64,000 nt of DNA from an uncultured Bacteroidota bacterium (GTDB taxonomy: Bacteria > Bacteroidota > Bacteroidia > Bacteroidales > P3), in NCBI GenBank assembly GCA_902776365.1, contig CACYPU010000001.1:248001-312000 (forward strand), in the 5' to 3' direction. A program made the position numbers and the translations under genes. Under the pieces are notes generated by a model, which was not told where the DNA came from, made no database searches, and saw only the letters and a program-made list of their open reading frames with translations. How positions within the stretch are numbered: position 1 is the stretch's first letter; every line of letters begins with the position of its first letter. This document shows, in pieces, positions 38,676 to 47,167 of this stretch.

Positions 38676-40196
38676 ATGAATAAGAAAGTTGCCGTTGTCC
38701 TGGTTTTCATGGCTATGCTTGCCTTCCCGGCGAGGGCGTTTGATTTTGCCGTGCGTTTGAACAGTGGCGACTCGCTTTTCTTCGAGATTTCCGATGCGAA
38801 CCATCATTATGTGACGATAGTGCCTCCCAACAATATGGGCCCCGAGTATTACAAGGGGCACCGCAAGGTGGCGGGAGTGCTCGTCATTCCTTCGGAGGTC
38901 TACTTTAATGGTCAGCGTTATTCCGTCACAGCCATTGGAGAACGAGCCTTCTCGGGGTGCACCGACATGCGTATGGTTACCATACCGATGTCGGTCACTT
39001 CCATAGGCGACTATGCTTTCTATGGTTGTGTCGGTATCAACGACCCTATCGTCATCGGCGAGAACATCACGCGTGTGGGACTCTCGGCTTTCTATGGTTG
39101 TGCGCAACTTCCGGGGATAATCTTCAAGGCCCGCAATTGTGACTTCATGGGAGGCTCGCTCTCCACTGCCGCATTCGGTAATTGCACCCGTCTGCGGAGT
39201 GTGACCATTGCCGACGGTGTGACACAGATTCCCGACTACGCCTTCAGTGGCGCCGACGCCATCACCAGCGCTTTGGTATTTCCCCAGTCGCTGGAATACA
39301 TTGGTGACTACGCTTTCTCGTTCTGCAGCAAGATTTCTGGAAGCATCGACATCCCTGATGAAGTGACGACTATCGGCGAATGTGCGTTTAACCAGTGCCA
39401 TTCCATTACGGAGTTGATTATTGGCGCCAATGTGGATACCATCGGTAGCCGCGCTTTCTACAAGTGTATTGGTCTCCGCTCCGTGAAGGTCAATGCCCAC
39501 ATGCCGCCCGGTATTTCTTCCTCGACATTTTCCAGCATTTCCAGGTCGCTGACGTTAAGCATCCCTTGTGTCAGCAAGGTGTTGTATGAGAAGAATGCTG
39601 CTTGGAAAAAACTTGGACCTTTCAGCCTTCATGGCAGTTGCACCCTTGCTGTCGATGTCGAGGCTGCCGATTCGGCGGAGGCAACGGTTTATGGCGGTGG
39701 CAACTACAGGTACGGCGACAGTGTGACACTCATTGTGGCCTGTGCCAACGGTTATGGCTTCGTGGGTTGGTCGGATGGCAACAAGGAGAATCCCCGTACA
39801 CTCGTTGTCACAGAGGAGGTCCAGCTTACTGCTTTGACGCATGCGGCTAAAACGCTCACGCTGAAGGACACTGTCTATAGGGTAGATACGGTCTATAAAG
39901 ATGGCTATAAGATTATCCGCGACACTGTGGATGTCTTCAAAGTCCTCCAGCCCATCGACTCCACAAATACGCTCATCTCACTGGATGCAGCCAAAAAACG
40001 TCTCGTCTGGAATCTTCCCAAAGACGAGAAGATGCTCTCGCTGATGCTCTTCAACGACAAGGGTGAGTGCCTCTATCGTACCGACCGTCCGAGCGGAAAG
40101 CTCAAGATGCGTCGTTTCCTGACTGGTTCCTACTTTGTCCGCATCGAGACTGTCCGCCGTGTCTTCAACTATCACTTCTTTATGAATAATGAATAA
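38676..40196 (+). CDS. BspA-type leucine-rich-repeat surface protein
   Basis: 506 residues: signal peptide MNKKVAVVLVFMAMLAFPARA, then about six LRR_5 (BspA/Treponema pallidum type) repeats (residues 65-295), each with a pattern such as VTAIGERAFSGCTDMRMVTIP. A Listeria-type B-repeat-like beta domain (about 318-385) ends in GYGFVGWSDGNKENPRTL, followed by a spacer with DTVYRVDTVYKDG. The final 70 residues (LFNDKGECLYRTDRPSG ... LTGSYFVRIETVRRVF) resemble a type IX secretion sorting domain. An adhesin-like surface protein is likely. The ATG at 38676 is chosen over an in-frame TTG at 38667. Confidence 0.85.
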   Translation: MNKKVAVVLVFMAMLAFPARAFDFAVRLNSGDSLFFEISDANHHYVTIVPPNNMGPEYYKGHRKVAGVLVIPSEVYFNGQRYSVTAIGERAFSGCTDMRMVTIPMSVTSIGDYAFYGCVGINDPIVIGENITRVGLSAFYGCAQLPGIIFKARNCDFMGGSLSTAAFGNCTRLRSVTIADGVTQIPDYAFSGADAITSALVFPQSLEYIGDYAFSFCSKISGSIDIPDEVTTIGECAFNQCHSITELIIGANVDTIGSRAFYKCIGLRSVKVNAHMPPGISSSTFSSISRSLTLSIPCVSKVLYEKNAAWKKLGPFSLHGSCTLAVDVEAADSAEATVYGGGNYRYGDSVTLIVACANGYGFVGWSDGNKENPRTLVVTEEVQLTALTHAAKTLTLKDTVYRVDTVYKDGYKIIRDTVDVFKVLQPIDSTNTLISLDAAKKRLVWNLPKDEKMLSLMLFNDKGECLYRTDRPSGKLKMRRFLTGSYFVRIETVRRVFNYHFFMNNE

Positions 40197-40214
40197 TAAA
40201 AAATAACAACCTTT

Positions 40215-43064
40215 ATGACAAACAACAACTTTGCCTCGCGCCACAATGGCGTGTCCAACCCCGCCGAAGAGCAGAAGATGCTCGACGTTATCGGCGTGAA
40301 ATCCATGGACGAGCTCATCGAGAAGGCTGTGCCCGCCGCCATCCGTCTCAAAGAGCCGATGCCCCTGCCCGAAGGTATGAGCGAGTACCAGTTCCTCAAC
40401 CATGTGCGTTCGTTGGCTCAGAAGAACAAGATGTATAAGAGTTACATCGGCATGGGCTACTACGGCACCATCACCCCCGCCGTCATCATGCGCAATGTCT
40501 TCGAGAACCCCGGCTGGTACACCTCCTACACTCCTTACCAGACTGAGATATCGCAGGGCCGTCTCGAGGCTCTGATGAACTATCAGACCATGATTGCCAG
40601 CATGACCGGCATGCCTCTGAGCAACGCCTGTCTGCTTGACGAGGCTACCGCCGCTGGCGAGGCCATGATTATGTTCTTCAACAGCCGCTCGCGTCAGGCT
40701 GTGAAAGATGGTATCTGCAAGGTGTTTGTCGACGAAGGCATCCTGCCTCAGACTTTGGCTGTGATGCAGACCAATGCCGCCCCCCGTGGCATCGAGATTG
40801 TCACCGGCAAGGCCGCGCAGACCGAGCTTGATAGCAGCTACTTTGCCGCCTTCGTGCAGTACCCCAACCAGTTCGGCGAGGCCCAGGATTGGACCGAGTT
40901 CATCGCCAAGTGTCACGAGAAGGGCATCTTTGTCTGTATGGCCACCGACCTCATGGCCCTGGCCCTGATGAAGACTCCCGGCGAGATGGGTGCCGACTGC
41001 GCCGTGGGTAACGCTCAGCGTTTCGGCCTGCCCATGGGCTTCGGCGGTCCCCACGCCGGCTTCTTCGCCTTCACCGACACCTTCAAGCGCGCATTCCCCG
41101 GCCGTATCATCGGCTGGAGCGTCGACGCCAAGGGCAACCCCGCCCTCCGTATGGCCCTCGGCATGCGTGAGCAGCACATCAAACGCGACAAAGCTACCTC
41201 GAATATCTGCACCTCCGCCGCCCTCGTGGCCAACATGAGTGCTTTCTATGCCATCTGGCATGGTGCTGAAGGTATCCGCGAGATTGCCGTCCGCATCTGC
41301 GCCCGCGCCCACCGTTTGGCCATGGAACTCGAACAGTACGGCTACAAGCAGTGGAACAAGGTCTACTTCGATACCCTCGCCCTCCAGTGCCCTGTGCCCA
41401 CCGCCAAGGTGAAAGAAGTGGCTCTGAAGCACGAGATTAACTTCCGCTATATCTGTGACGAGTGCATCGGCATCTCCATCGACGAGACCACAGAGAAGTG
41501 TGACCTCGATGCCATCGTGGCCTGCCTGGCTGAAGCCGCCGGCAAGAGCGCCCAGCCGCTCGAGTGCAAGGGTTGCTGCTGCAAGTTCGCCGACGAGGCC
41601 ATCCCCGCCGAGTTGAAACGCACCAGCGCTTACCTCACCCAGAAGATTTTCAACCGCTTCCACGACGAGACCTCCATGATGCGCTACATCAAAATGCTCG
41701 AGGAGAAAGACCTCAGCCTCAACCGCGCCATGATTCCGCTGGGAAGCTGCACCATGAAGCTCAACGCCGCCGCCGAGATGATGCCCCTCAGCTGGAGCAA
41801 GTTTGCTGGCATGCACCCCTTCGTGCCCGCTGACCAGGCCCAGGGTTACCTCGAGATGATTAAGGACATCGAGCACCAGCTCGCCGTCATCACCGGCTTC
41901 GCCGGCTGCTCGCTGCAGCCCAACTCGGGTGCCTTCGGCGAGTACAGCGGCCTCACCGTCATTCGTAACTATCACATCGCCAACGGACAGCCGCAGCGCA
42001 ATGTCTGTCTGATTCCCGCCAGTGCTCACGGTACCAACCCCGCCTCTGCCGCCAAGGCCGGTATGACGGTGGTCGTGGTTAAGTGCAATGACAAGGGCGA
42101 CGTCGACATCGACGACCTCCGCGCCAAAGCCGAGCAGTACAAGGATACCCTTAGCTGCCTGATGATCACCTATCCGTCGACCCACGGTGCCTTCGAAGAG
42201 GGCATCCTCGACATCATCAATATCATCCACAGCGTGGGCGCCCTCGTCTATATGGACGGTGCCAACATGAACGCTCAGGTGGGCCTCACCAGCCCTGGTT
42301 ACATGGGTGCCGATGTGTGCCACCTCAACCTCCACAAGACCTTTGCTATGCCTCACGGCGGTGGCGGTCCCGGTGTTGGCCCCATCTGTGTCAGCCAGAA
42401 GCTCGTCGACTTCCTGCCCACGCATCCCGTGGTCGAGGTCGGTGGCAAGAAGGGCAACACCATGGCGGCAGCCCCCTACGGCAGCGCCTACCTCCTGCCC
42501 ATCACCTACGGCTACCTGCTGATGCTCGGCGGCGAAGGCCTGACGGATGTCACCAAACATGCCATCCTCAACGCCAACTACCTCCGTGCCCGCTTGCAGA
42601 AGTACTATAAGATTCTCTACACCAACCGCAACGGTATGTGTGGCCACGAGATGATTGTCGACTTCAACGAGTTCAGCCTCAAGGTCGGCGTCGGCGACAT
42701 CGCCAAGCGTCTCATGGACTACGGCTTCCACGCTCCCACGGTGGCCTTCCCGGTGCACAACACCCTCATGGTCGAGCCTACCGAGAGCGAGCCTCTCAGC
42801 GAGATGGACCGCTTCTGCGATGCCATGATTGCCATCCGTCAGGAGATTGATGACATCATGACCGGCAAGAGCGACGAGAAGAACAATCCCATCGCCAACG
42901 CTCCCCACACCATGCAGGTGGTCTGCGCCGATGAGTGGAACCTCCCGTACAGCCGTCAGAAAGCCGCCTTCCCGCAGCCCCACTGTGAGAAATACTGGCC
43001 CACTATCAGCAAGATTGACGACGCCTATGGCGACCGCAATCTCCAAGCCGTTTGGCCCGAGTAA
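40215..43064 (+). CDS. gcvP: glycine dehydrogenase (decarboxylating), fused P-protein
   Basis: PLP enzyme that decarboxylates glycine and transfers aminomethyl to lipoylated GcvH. 949 residues, the full-length form joining GcvPA and GcvPB halves. N-terminal half: YIGMGYYGTITPAVIMRN and TPYQTEISQGRLEALMNYQT. C-terminal half: PLGSCTMKLNAAAEMMPL, the glycine-rich loop, and HLNLHKTFAMPHGGGGPGVG with the PLP-binding lysine. gcvH lies 16 kb away on the other strand and gcvT is not in the window. A terminator follows directly. Confidence 0.97.
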   Translation: MTNNNFASRHNGVSNPAEEQKMLDVIGVKSMDELIEKAVPAAIRLKEPMPLPEGMSEYQFLNHVRSLAQKNKMYKSYIGMGYYGTITPAVIMRNVFENPGWYTSYTPYQTEISQGRLEALMNYQTMIASMTGMPLSNACLLDEATAAGEAMIMFFNSRSRQAVKDGICKVFVDEGILPQTLAVMQTNAAPRGIEIVTGKAAQTELDSSYFAAFVQYPNQFGEAQDWTEFIAKCHEKGIFVCMATDLMALALMKTPGEMGADCAVGNAQRFGLPMGFGGPHAGFFAFTDTFKRAFPGRIIGWSVDAKGNPALRMALGMREQHIKRDKATSNICTSAALVANMSAFYAIWHGAEGIREIAVRICARAHRLAMELEQYGYKQWNKVYFDTLALQCPVPTAKVKEVALKHEINFRYICDECIGISIDETTEKCDLDAIVACLAEAAGKSAQPLECKGCCCKFADEAIPAELKRTSAYLTQKIFNRFHDETSMMRYIKMLEEKDLSLNRAMIPLGSCTMKLNAAAEMMPLSWSKFAGMHPFVPADQAQGYLEMIKDIEHQLAVITGFAGCSLQPNSGAFGEYSGLTVIRNYHIANGQPQRNVCLIPASAHGTNPASAAKAGMTVVVVKCNDKGDVDIDDLRAKAEQYKDTLSCLMITYPSTHGAFEEGILDIINIIHSVGALVYMDGANMNAQVGLTSPGYMGADVCHLNLHKTFAMPHGGGGPGVGPICVSQKLVDFLPTHPVVEVGGKKGNTMAAAPYGSAYLLPITYGYLLMLGGEGLTDVTKHAILNANYLRARLQKYYKILYTNRNGMCGHEMIVDFNEFSLKVGVGDIAKRLMDYGFHAPTVAFPVHNTLMVEPTESEPLSEMDRFCDAMIAIRQEIDDIMTGKSDEKNNPIANAPHTMQVVCADEWNLPYSRQKAAFPQPHCEKYWPTISKIDDAYGDRNLQAVWPE

Positions 43065-43082
43065 AATAGTGAAAAATTAACG

Positions 43083-43122
43083 AAAGAGCCGCGAGCATCC
43101 GCCCGCGGTTCTTTTTTTTTTC
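43083..43122 (+). terminator. intrinsic terminator of gcvP
   Basis: AAAGAGCCGCG, 10-base loop, CGCGGTTCTTTTTTTTTT: an 8-base GC-rich stem plus A/T extension and long T-run. Confidence 0.93.
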
Positions 43123-43172
43123 GACTCCCGATTTATTCTACCATTTTTTACTACTTTGTTATCTTTTACCTG

Positions 43173-43226
43173 GGTAGGAGAGGTGTAAGGGATGGGTAAG
43201 ACATGAGTAAGAGTTGAGTAAGACCT
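43173..43226. repeat. GAGTAAGA-type tandem words in the gcvP 3' gap
   Basis: GGGTAAGACATGAGTAAGAG and TTGAGTAAGACC: about four copies of a 10-11 base word, one orientation only. The gap 43123-43392 otherwise shows only the hairpin at 43289-43322. Confidence 0.5.
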
Positions 43227-43288
43227 AGAGACTATAGAATATTGATAATATGCGAGTTGTACCAACTGTATAAATTTGTGTAAACGAT

Positions 43289-43322
43289 AAATAGCACTTA
43301 ACCAGACGGATAAGTGCTATTT
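43289..43322. terminator. perfect 12-base-stem hairpin between convergent genes
   Basis: AAATAGCACTTA, 10-base loop ACCAGACGGA, TAAGTGCTATTT: a perfect palindrome lying between gcvP and the minus-strand lipoprotein gene. It has A/T ends on both sides and could terminate transcription from the minus strand or both strands, but it is about 70 bases beyond the minus-strand stop and has no long T-run. Confidence 0.5.
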
Positions 43323-43392
43323 TGTGTCTATAACTTACTGATTTCTAGTAGTGGATTTGGAGGGAATCTTTTCTATGTCCTTTCATTCCTTT

Positions 43393-44205
43393 TTACTTCT
43401 TTTCACTCCCTTTCTCTCCTTCTTCTTGTCGGGCTAAAGCACTCCGTAGGTGCTCCGTGGTGTTTTTGAAGTGGAGGGTGTGGGGGTTGTCTGGGAGGGC
43501 CTGCTGGAGGCCTTGGAGGACGATGTCGTAGTAGTCGATACTGGCGGGATCGCGCGGGTCTATGAGGGGACGAGTGTTGAAGGGTTTGTAGAGTGCGATG
43601 AGGGTGGCCAGCGAGCCTTTGTTCTCTTCGATGAAGCGGCAGACATATTCCTGTTGCTCAATGAAGAGGGTGCGATAGATGGAGTCGGTCTCCTCGCGTT
43701 TGGCTTCGCGCTGCTTCTGTGTGATTTTGTTCACAGCTAGCAGACTGTCGTAGCGGTTGGAGGTGTCGACGATGGCTTTCAACGCCCAGGAACCGTCGTT
43801 GTAGAACTCCTGCATCTGCCAGAGGAGGATACTCTCGGGCGAGCCCGAGACGTTGTAGCTCAGCGAGAGCTGTCCCCACTGTCCCTGCACCTTGATAATT
43901 TCACCCAGGTCGGGGAGCAGCACCACGAAGTCGTTGTCCGAACAATGGAGGTTGTAGAGGCTGCGATAGGGCATGTCGTGGCAGTAGCGGAAATGGCCGG
44001 CGGCGTCGATGGGGATGGAGTCGACAAAGACGGGACCGTCGGGATTCATCTCCTCGAGCCATAGGCGCTGACCGGCACCGCCTTGGATGGTGCCTTCAAG
44101 GGCAAACATGGTTTTCGGGTCGAAGTTGTCCTTTTCGCTGTTGCTTTTACATCCGACGATTGTCAGCATCATAACCGCTGCAATGATATATTCTTTAATT
44201 TTCAT
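43393..44205 (-). CDS. lipoprotein with DUF4369-like domain
   Basis: 270 residues with lipobox VGC (Cys about 19). The first 120 mature residues (FALEGTIQGGAGQRLWLEEM, DSIPIDAAGHFRYCHDM) look like the DUF4369 beta domain that precedes a thioredoxin-like domain in many Bacteroidota TlpA-type proteins. Here the thioredoxin part is missing and is replaced by a helical, charged segment (about 150-270) with no CxxC. Role unknown. Last gene of the buk-FKBP-aroC unit, 12 bases after aroC. Confidence 0.75.
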   Translation of the reverse strand: MKIKEYIIAAVMMLTIVGCKSNSEKDNFDPKTMFALEGTIQGGAGQRLWLEEMNPDGPVFVDSIPIDAAGHFRYCHDMPYRSLYNLHCSDNDFVVLLPDLGEIIKVQGQWGQLSLSYNVSGSPESILLWQMQEFYNDGSWALKAIVDTSNRYDSLLAVNKITQKQREAKREETDSIYRTLFIEQQEYVCRFIEENKGSLATLIALYKPFNTRPLIDPRDPASIDYYDIVLQGLQQALPDNPHTLHFKNTTEHLRSALARQEEGEKGSEKK

Positions 44206-44217
44206 TTTTTTCTATTA

Positions 44218-45144
44218 TTAAATAAGGTCTGCGATTGTCATGGCTGCCATGGCTTCGACGACGACGGCGGCACGTGGCACCTGGCAGCGGTCGTGGCGAC
44301 CGTTGACTTGCAGCGTTCTCATCTCACCGTCGGCGGTGAGACATTCGACAGGCTGGGGAAGCGTGACCACGGGATGGAAGGCCACGCGGAATTCCACAGG
44401 CATGCCGTTGCTGATGCCCCCTTGGATGCCGCCGCAGTGGTTGGTTTTTGTGATTGCTTGATTGTTTGACGCATTCAAGCCACCATTCCAGCGGTCAATG
44501 TATTCGCTGCCTTTCATTTCGGCGGCTGCGAAGCCGGCACCCATCTCGAAGCCTATGGCCGAGGGGATGGACATCATGGCGAAAGCCAGTCGTGCGTTGA
44601 GTTTGTTGAAGATGGGTTCGCCGATGCCAGCGGGCAGGCTGGTGATGCGGCAGCTGACGACACCGCCGTGGGTATCGTTAACGTCTTCGGGTCCTGTCAG
44701 GGTTGCCTCGGCATGGATTTCGACGGGTGCAATCACCTGCTTGGCGATAGCGCCCGCCACCACCCGTGCCACTGTTTCGCGGGCCGAAGCACGGCCTCCG
44801 CCGCGATGGTCGCGGAGACCATATTTCTGCTCGTAGGTGTAGTCGGCATGTCCCGGACGGTAGCAGTCGGCCAATTGGTCGTAGTCCTCCGACCGTGTAT
44901 TTTTGTTCCTGATGGTAAAGGCGATGGGTGTTCCCATGGTGATGCCATCTTTCAATCCCGACAGCCACTCTATCTCGTCCTCCTCCTGCCGTAAGGCTCC
45001 TTGTCGCCGACGGACGAGGTCTCTGTGGATGGCTTCCATGTCGATAGCTATTCTCGATGGGCAACCATCTATAATGCCACCTACGGCGAGTCCGTGGGAC
45101 TCGCCGTAGGTCGTCAGTCTGAATTTGTTTCCAAAGGTGTTCAT
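44218..45144 (-). CDS. aroC: chorismate synthase (short form)
   Basis: Makes chorismate from EPSP with reduced FMN, last step of the shikimate pathway. Conserved blocks: FRLTTYGESHGLAVGGIIDG, RRRQGALRQEEDEIEWLSG, RPGHADYTYEQKYGLRDHRG, GGRASARETVARVVAGAIAK, GGIQGGISNGMPV and GRHDRCQVPRAAVVVEAMAA. At 308 residues it is about 50 shorter than usual: a segment of about 40 residues between the AIAK block and the SLPAGIGEP block is missing, and the C-terminus stops at TIADLI. NASNNQAITKTN precedes the GGIQGG motif and is coded partly by TTGATTG repeat words. Overlaps the FKBP gene by four bases. Confidence 0.93.
   Translation of the reverse strand: MNTFGNKFRLTTYGESHGLAVGGIIDGCPSRIAIDMEAIHRDLVRRRQGALRQEEDEIEWLSGLKDGITMGTPIAFTIRNKNTRSEDYDQLADCYRPGHADYTYEQKYGLRDHRGGGRASARETVARVVAGAIAKQVIAPVEIHAEATLTGPEDVNDTHGGVVSCRITSLPAGIGEPIFNKLNARLAFAMMSIPSAIGFEMGAGFAAAEMKGSEYIDRWNGGLNASNNQAITKTNHCGGIQGGISNGMPVEFRVAFHPVVTLPQPVECLTADGEMRTLQVNGRHDRCQVPRAAVVVEAMAAMTIADLI
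44446..44475. repeat. TTGATTG words inside aroC
   Basis: TGTGATTGCTTGATTGTTTG then ACGCATTCAAG, similar to the words in the btuF-like gene (24464-24550, 24947-24982). In frame, coding the NASNNQAIT segment. Confidence 0.55.
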
Positions 45145-45836
45145 TTCTCCGGATTAATCTCCAGCAGTTCGACTTCAAATACAAGGGTGGATCCCGGTGG
45201 AATGTTGCCCATGTCGCGCGTGCCGTAGCCGAGATAGTAGGGGATATAGAGGATGTACTTCGACCCCTCGTCCATCAACTGTAAACCTTCCGTCCAGCCA
45301 GGGATGACGGCGTTGAGAGGAAAGGTGATGGGTTCGCCACGGTCGATGCTGCTGTCAAATTTGGTGCCATCGATAAGGGTGCCGGTGTAGTGGACCTTCA
45401 CTTTGTCGGTGGCGGTGGGGCGCTTGCCGTTGCCCTCTTTCACCTTGCGGTACTTCAGGCCGCTTTTGGTGGTGTAGACAGACTTGTTGTTGCTTATTTC
45501 CTTTAGGTATTTCTCGCCTTTCTCGGCGTTTTCCTTGGCGACGGGATTTCTTTGGAGCTCCAGTTGCTGTTGGCGGCGTTCATATTCCTGCTGGAAACGT
45601 TGCAGCAGAGGGAAAGCCTGAGCGTCGTTGAAGCGGCTCTGGCCATTGGCGGCGTCGATGAGGGCCTGCCCAGCGATGCGGGCGTCGATACCGAGTTGCT
45701 GCTGCTCCCAGTTGCGGAAAATGTCGCGGCCAATGGCATAGGATGCGGAGTCATTGAATGTCTTCAGTTCCACGTTCTGCGCACAGACAGTGCCCATCAA
45801 GGCACACGCTGCCAACAATAAAAATGTTTTCTTCAT
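45141..45836 (-). CDS. FKBP-type peptidyl-prolyl isomerase, exported
   Basis: 231 residues with signal peptide MKKTFLLLAACALMGTVCAQ, an N-terminal helical dimerisation region (SYAIGRDIFRNWEQQQLGID ...) and a C-terminal FKBP domain (about 130-231) with GLKYRKVKEGNG, HYTGTLIDGTKFDSS and AVIPGWTEGLQLM. Resembles the periplasmic Mip/FkpA group of folding helpers. Lies 25 bases after buk and overlaps aroC by four bases, so its transcription is tied to metabolic genes. Confidence 0.93.
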   Translation of the reverse strand: MKKTFLLLAACALMGTVCAQNVELKTFNDSASYAIGRDIFRNWEQQQLGIDARIAGQALIDAANGQSRFNDAQAFPLLQRFQQEYERRQQQLELQRNPVAKENAEKGEKYLKEISNNKSVYTTKSGLKYRKVKEGNGKRPTATDKVKVHYTGTLIDGTKFDSSIDRGEPITFPLNAVIPGWTEGLQLMDEGSKYILYIPYYLGYGTRDMGNIPPGSTLVFEVELLEINPEK

Positions 45837-45861
45837 TGTGCTTAAATACTTAAACTGCAGA

Positions 45862-46953
45862 TTACTTATATTCTTTCACCTGAACGCCGTCGAGCACTTC
45901 CTTGCCGCAGATGGCGAGGGCGAGCATCTCGTTCTCTCCCTTGTAGATTTTCACTGGGGCAATCCAGCCCACGCGCTCTTCAATCATGGCCATCCATGGC
46001 TTGCTATAGGCGATGCCGCCGGTGAGGATGATGGCGTCGACCTTGCCGTTGACCACAGCGGCCAAGCGGCTAATCTCCATGGAGACCTGATAGGTGAAGG
46101 CGTCGACGAGGAGTTGACATTTGGCGTCGCCGGCGAGGGCTTTCTTCTCGACCTCATAGGCGTCGTTGGTGCCGAGGTATGCCACGAAGCCTCCTTCGGC
46201 AGTGACCATCTTCTTCAGCTTGGCCTCGTCGTATTTGCCGCTACAGGCCACCTCGATAAGCTTCGAGGCGTTGATGCTGCCGCAACGGGTGGGGGAGAAG
46301 GCACCGAGACCGCAGAGGGCGCGGTTGACCTCGACGCAACGGCCGTGGGCATGGACACCCACGCTGACGCCGCCGCCCATGTGGGCGATGATGAGGTTCA
46401 GGTCCTCATAGTGCTTGCCGAGCTCGCGGGCATACAGTTTGCCGGTCATCTTCTGGTTCAGGCAGTGCCAGATAACGCCTTCGCGGCTGGGGTCGAGGTC
46501 GAAAACGGGGTGGCCGCTGATTTTGGCGAACTCGGGGCGTTCGTCCACGATGCCGGGGTCGGCGATGTAGGCGCACTCGAGGCCAATCTCGCGGGCGATA
46601 GCGTCGGAGATAAGGGCGCCGAGGTTGCAGGCATGCTTGCCCTGGATGCCGGCGTGGCACTCCTCTTTCATAAGGTCGTTGACGCGGTAGCAGCCGCTCT
46701 CACAGGGGCGGGTGAGGCCACCGCGACCCATGACGACGGCAATCTCGTCGGTACTCACGCCATGGCGCTTCATCATGTCGAGGATGGCGGTCTTGCGGTA
46801 CTCGAACTGGTCCGCTACTTCGTGGAACTTCTGGATCTCCTCGATGGGGTGGGAGAGGTTCTCGGTGAAAACTTCGGTCTCGCCTTCGTAGATGGCGGCT
46901 TTCGTCGATGTGGCACCAGGATTGATAACCAACGTGTATTTCTTGTTACTCAT
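45862..46953 (-). CDS. buk: butyrate kinase
   Basis: Forms butyrate and ATP from butyryl phosphate. About 363 residues of the acetate/sugar-kinase fold: TLVINPGATSTKAAIYEGET at the N-terminus, VMGRGGLTRPCESGCYRVND, IIAHMGGGVSVGVHAHGRCV and ILTGGIAYS with the nucleotide-binding glycines. The ATG at 46953 is chosen; an in-frame ATG at 46983 lies against the promoter. Phosphotransbutyrylase, usually adjacent, is not in the window. Starts a probable buk-FKBP-aroC-lipoprotein operon. Confidence 0.94.
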   Translation of the reverse strand: MSNKKYTLVINPGATSTKAAIYEGETEVFTENLSHPIEEIQKFHEVADQFEYRKTAILDMMKRHGVSTDEIAVVMGRGGLTRPCESGCYRVNDLMKEECHAGIQGKHACNLGALISDAIAREIGLECAYIADPGIVDERPEFAKISGHPVFDLDPSREGVIWHCLNQKMTGKLYARELGKHYEDLNLIIAHMGGGVSVGVHAHGRCVEVNRALCGLGAFSPTRCGSINASKLIEVACSGKYDEAKLKKMVTAEGGFVAYLGTNDAYEVEKKALAGDAKCQLLVDAFTYQVSMEISRLAAVVNGKVDAIILTGGIAYSKPWMAMIEERVGWIAPVKIYKGENEMLALAICGKEVLDGVQVKEYK

Positions 46954-46987
46954 CGTATTATATATTTTATTGTTTTTTTCCAAGGTG

Positions 46988-46995
46988 CAAAATTA
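46988..46995 (-). promoter_or_regulatory. -7 promoter box for the buk operon
   Basis: TAATTTTG followed by CA on the minus strand, about 35 bases upstream of the buk ATG. Confidence 0.68.
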
Positions 46996-47109
46996 TGAAA
47001 AAAAAATCATTTCACAAAATCTTTTTTTTAACATCCTCGTTAATTTAATATTTAAGTGTTAAATGTCAGGCGTTTGTGTTTTATGATGGGAGCATCAGTC
47101 CCCGTTTGA

Positions 47110-47143
47110 GAAAAAGGAAAGGCCCCTTTTGAGGGACCTTTCG
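47110..47143 (-). terminator. intrinsic terminator of valS
   Basis: On the minus strand: GAAAGGTCCCTC, AAAA loop, GGGGCCTTTC followed by CTTTTTC. About 25 bases after the valS stop. Confidence 0.75.
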
Positions 47144-47167
47144 TGGATGTTATGTCCTGTGGGATAG

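Noticed and set aside
39978-43046. 1022-codon open frame on the minus strand opposite gcvP
   Set aside because: Same shadow effect from G/C at third positions; no motif, and it runs across the gcvP start and into the preceding gene.
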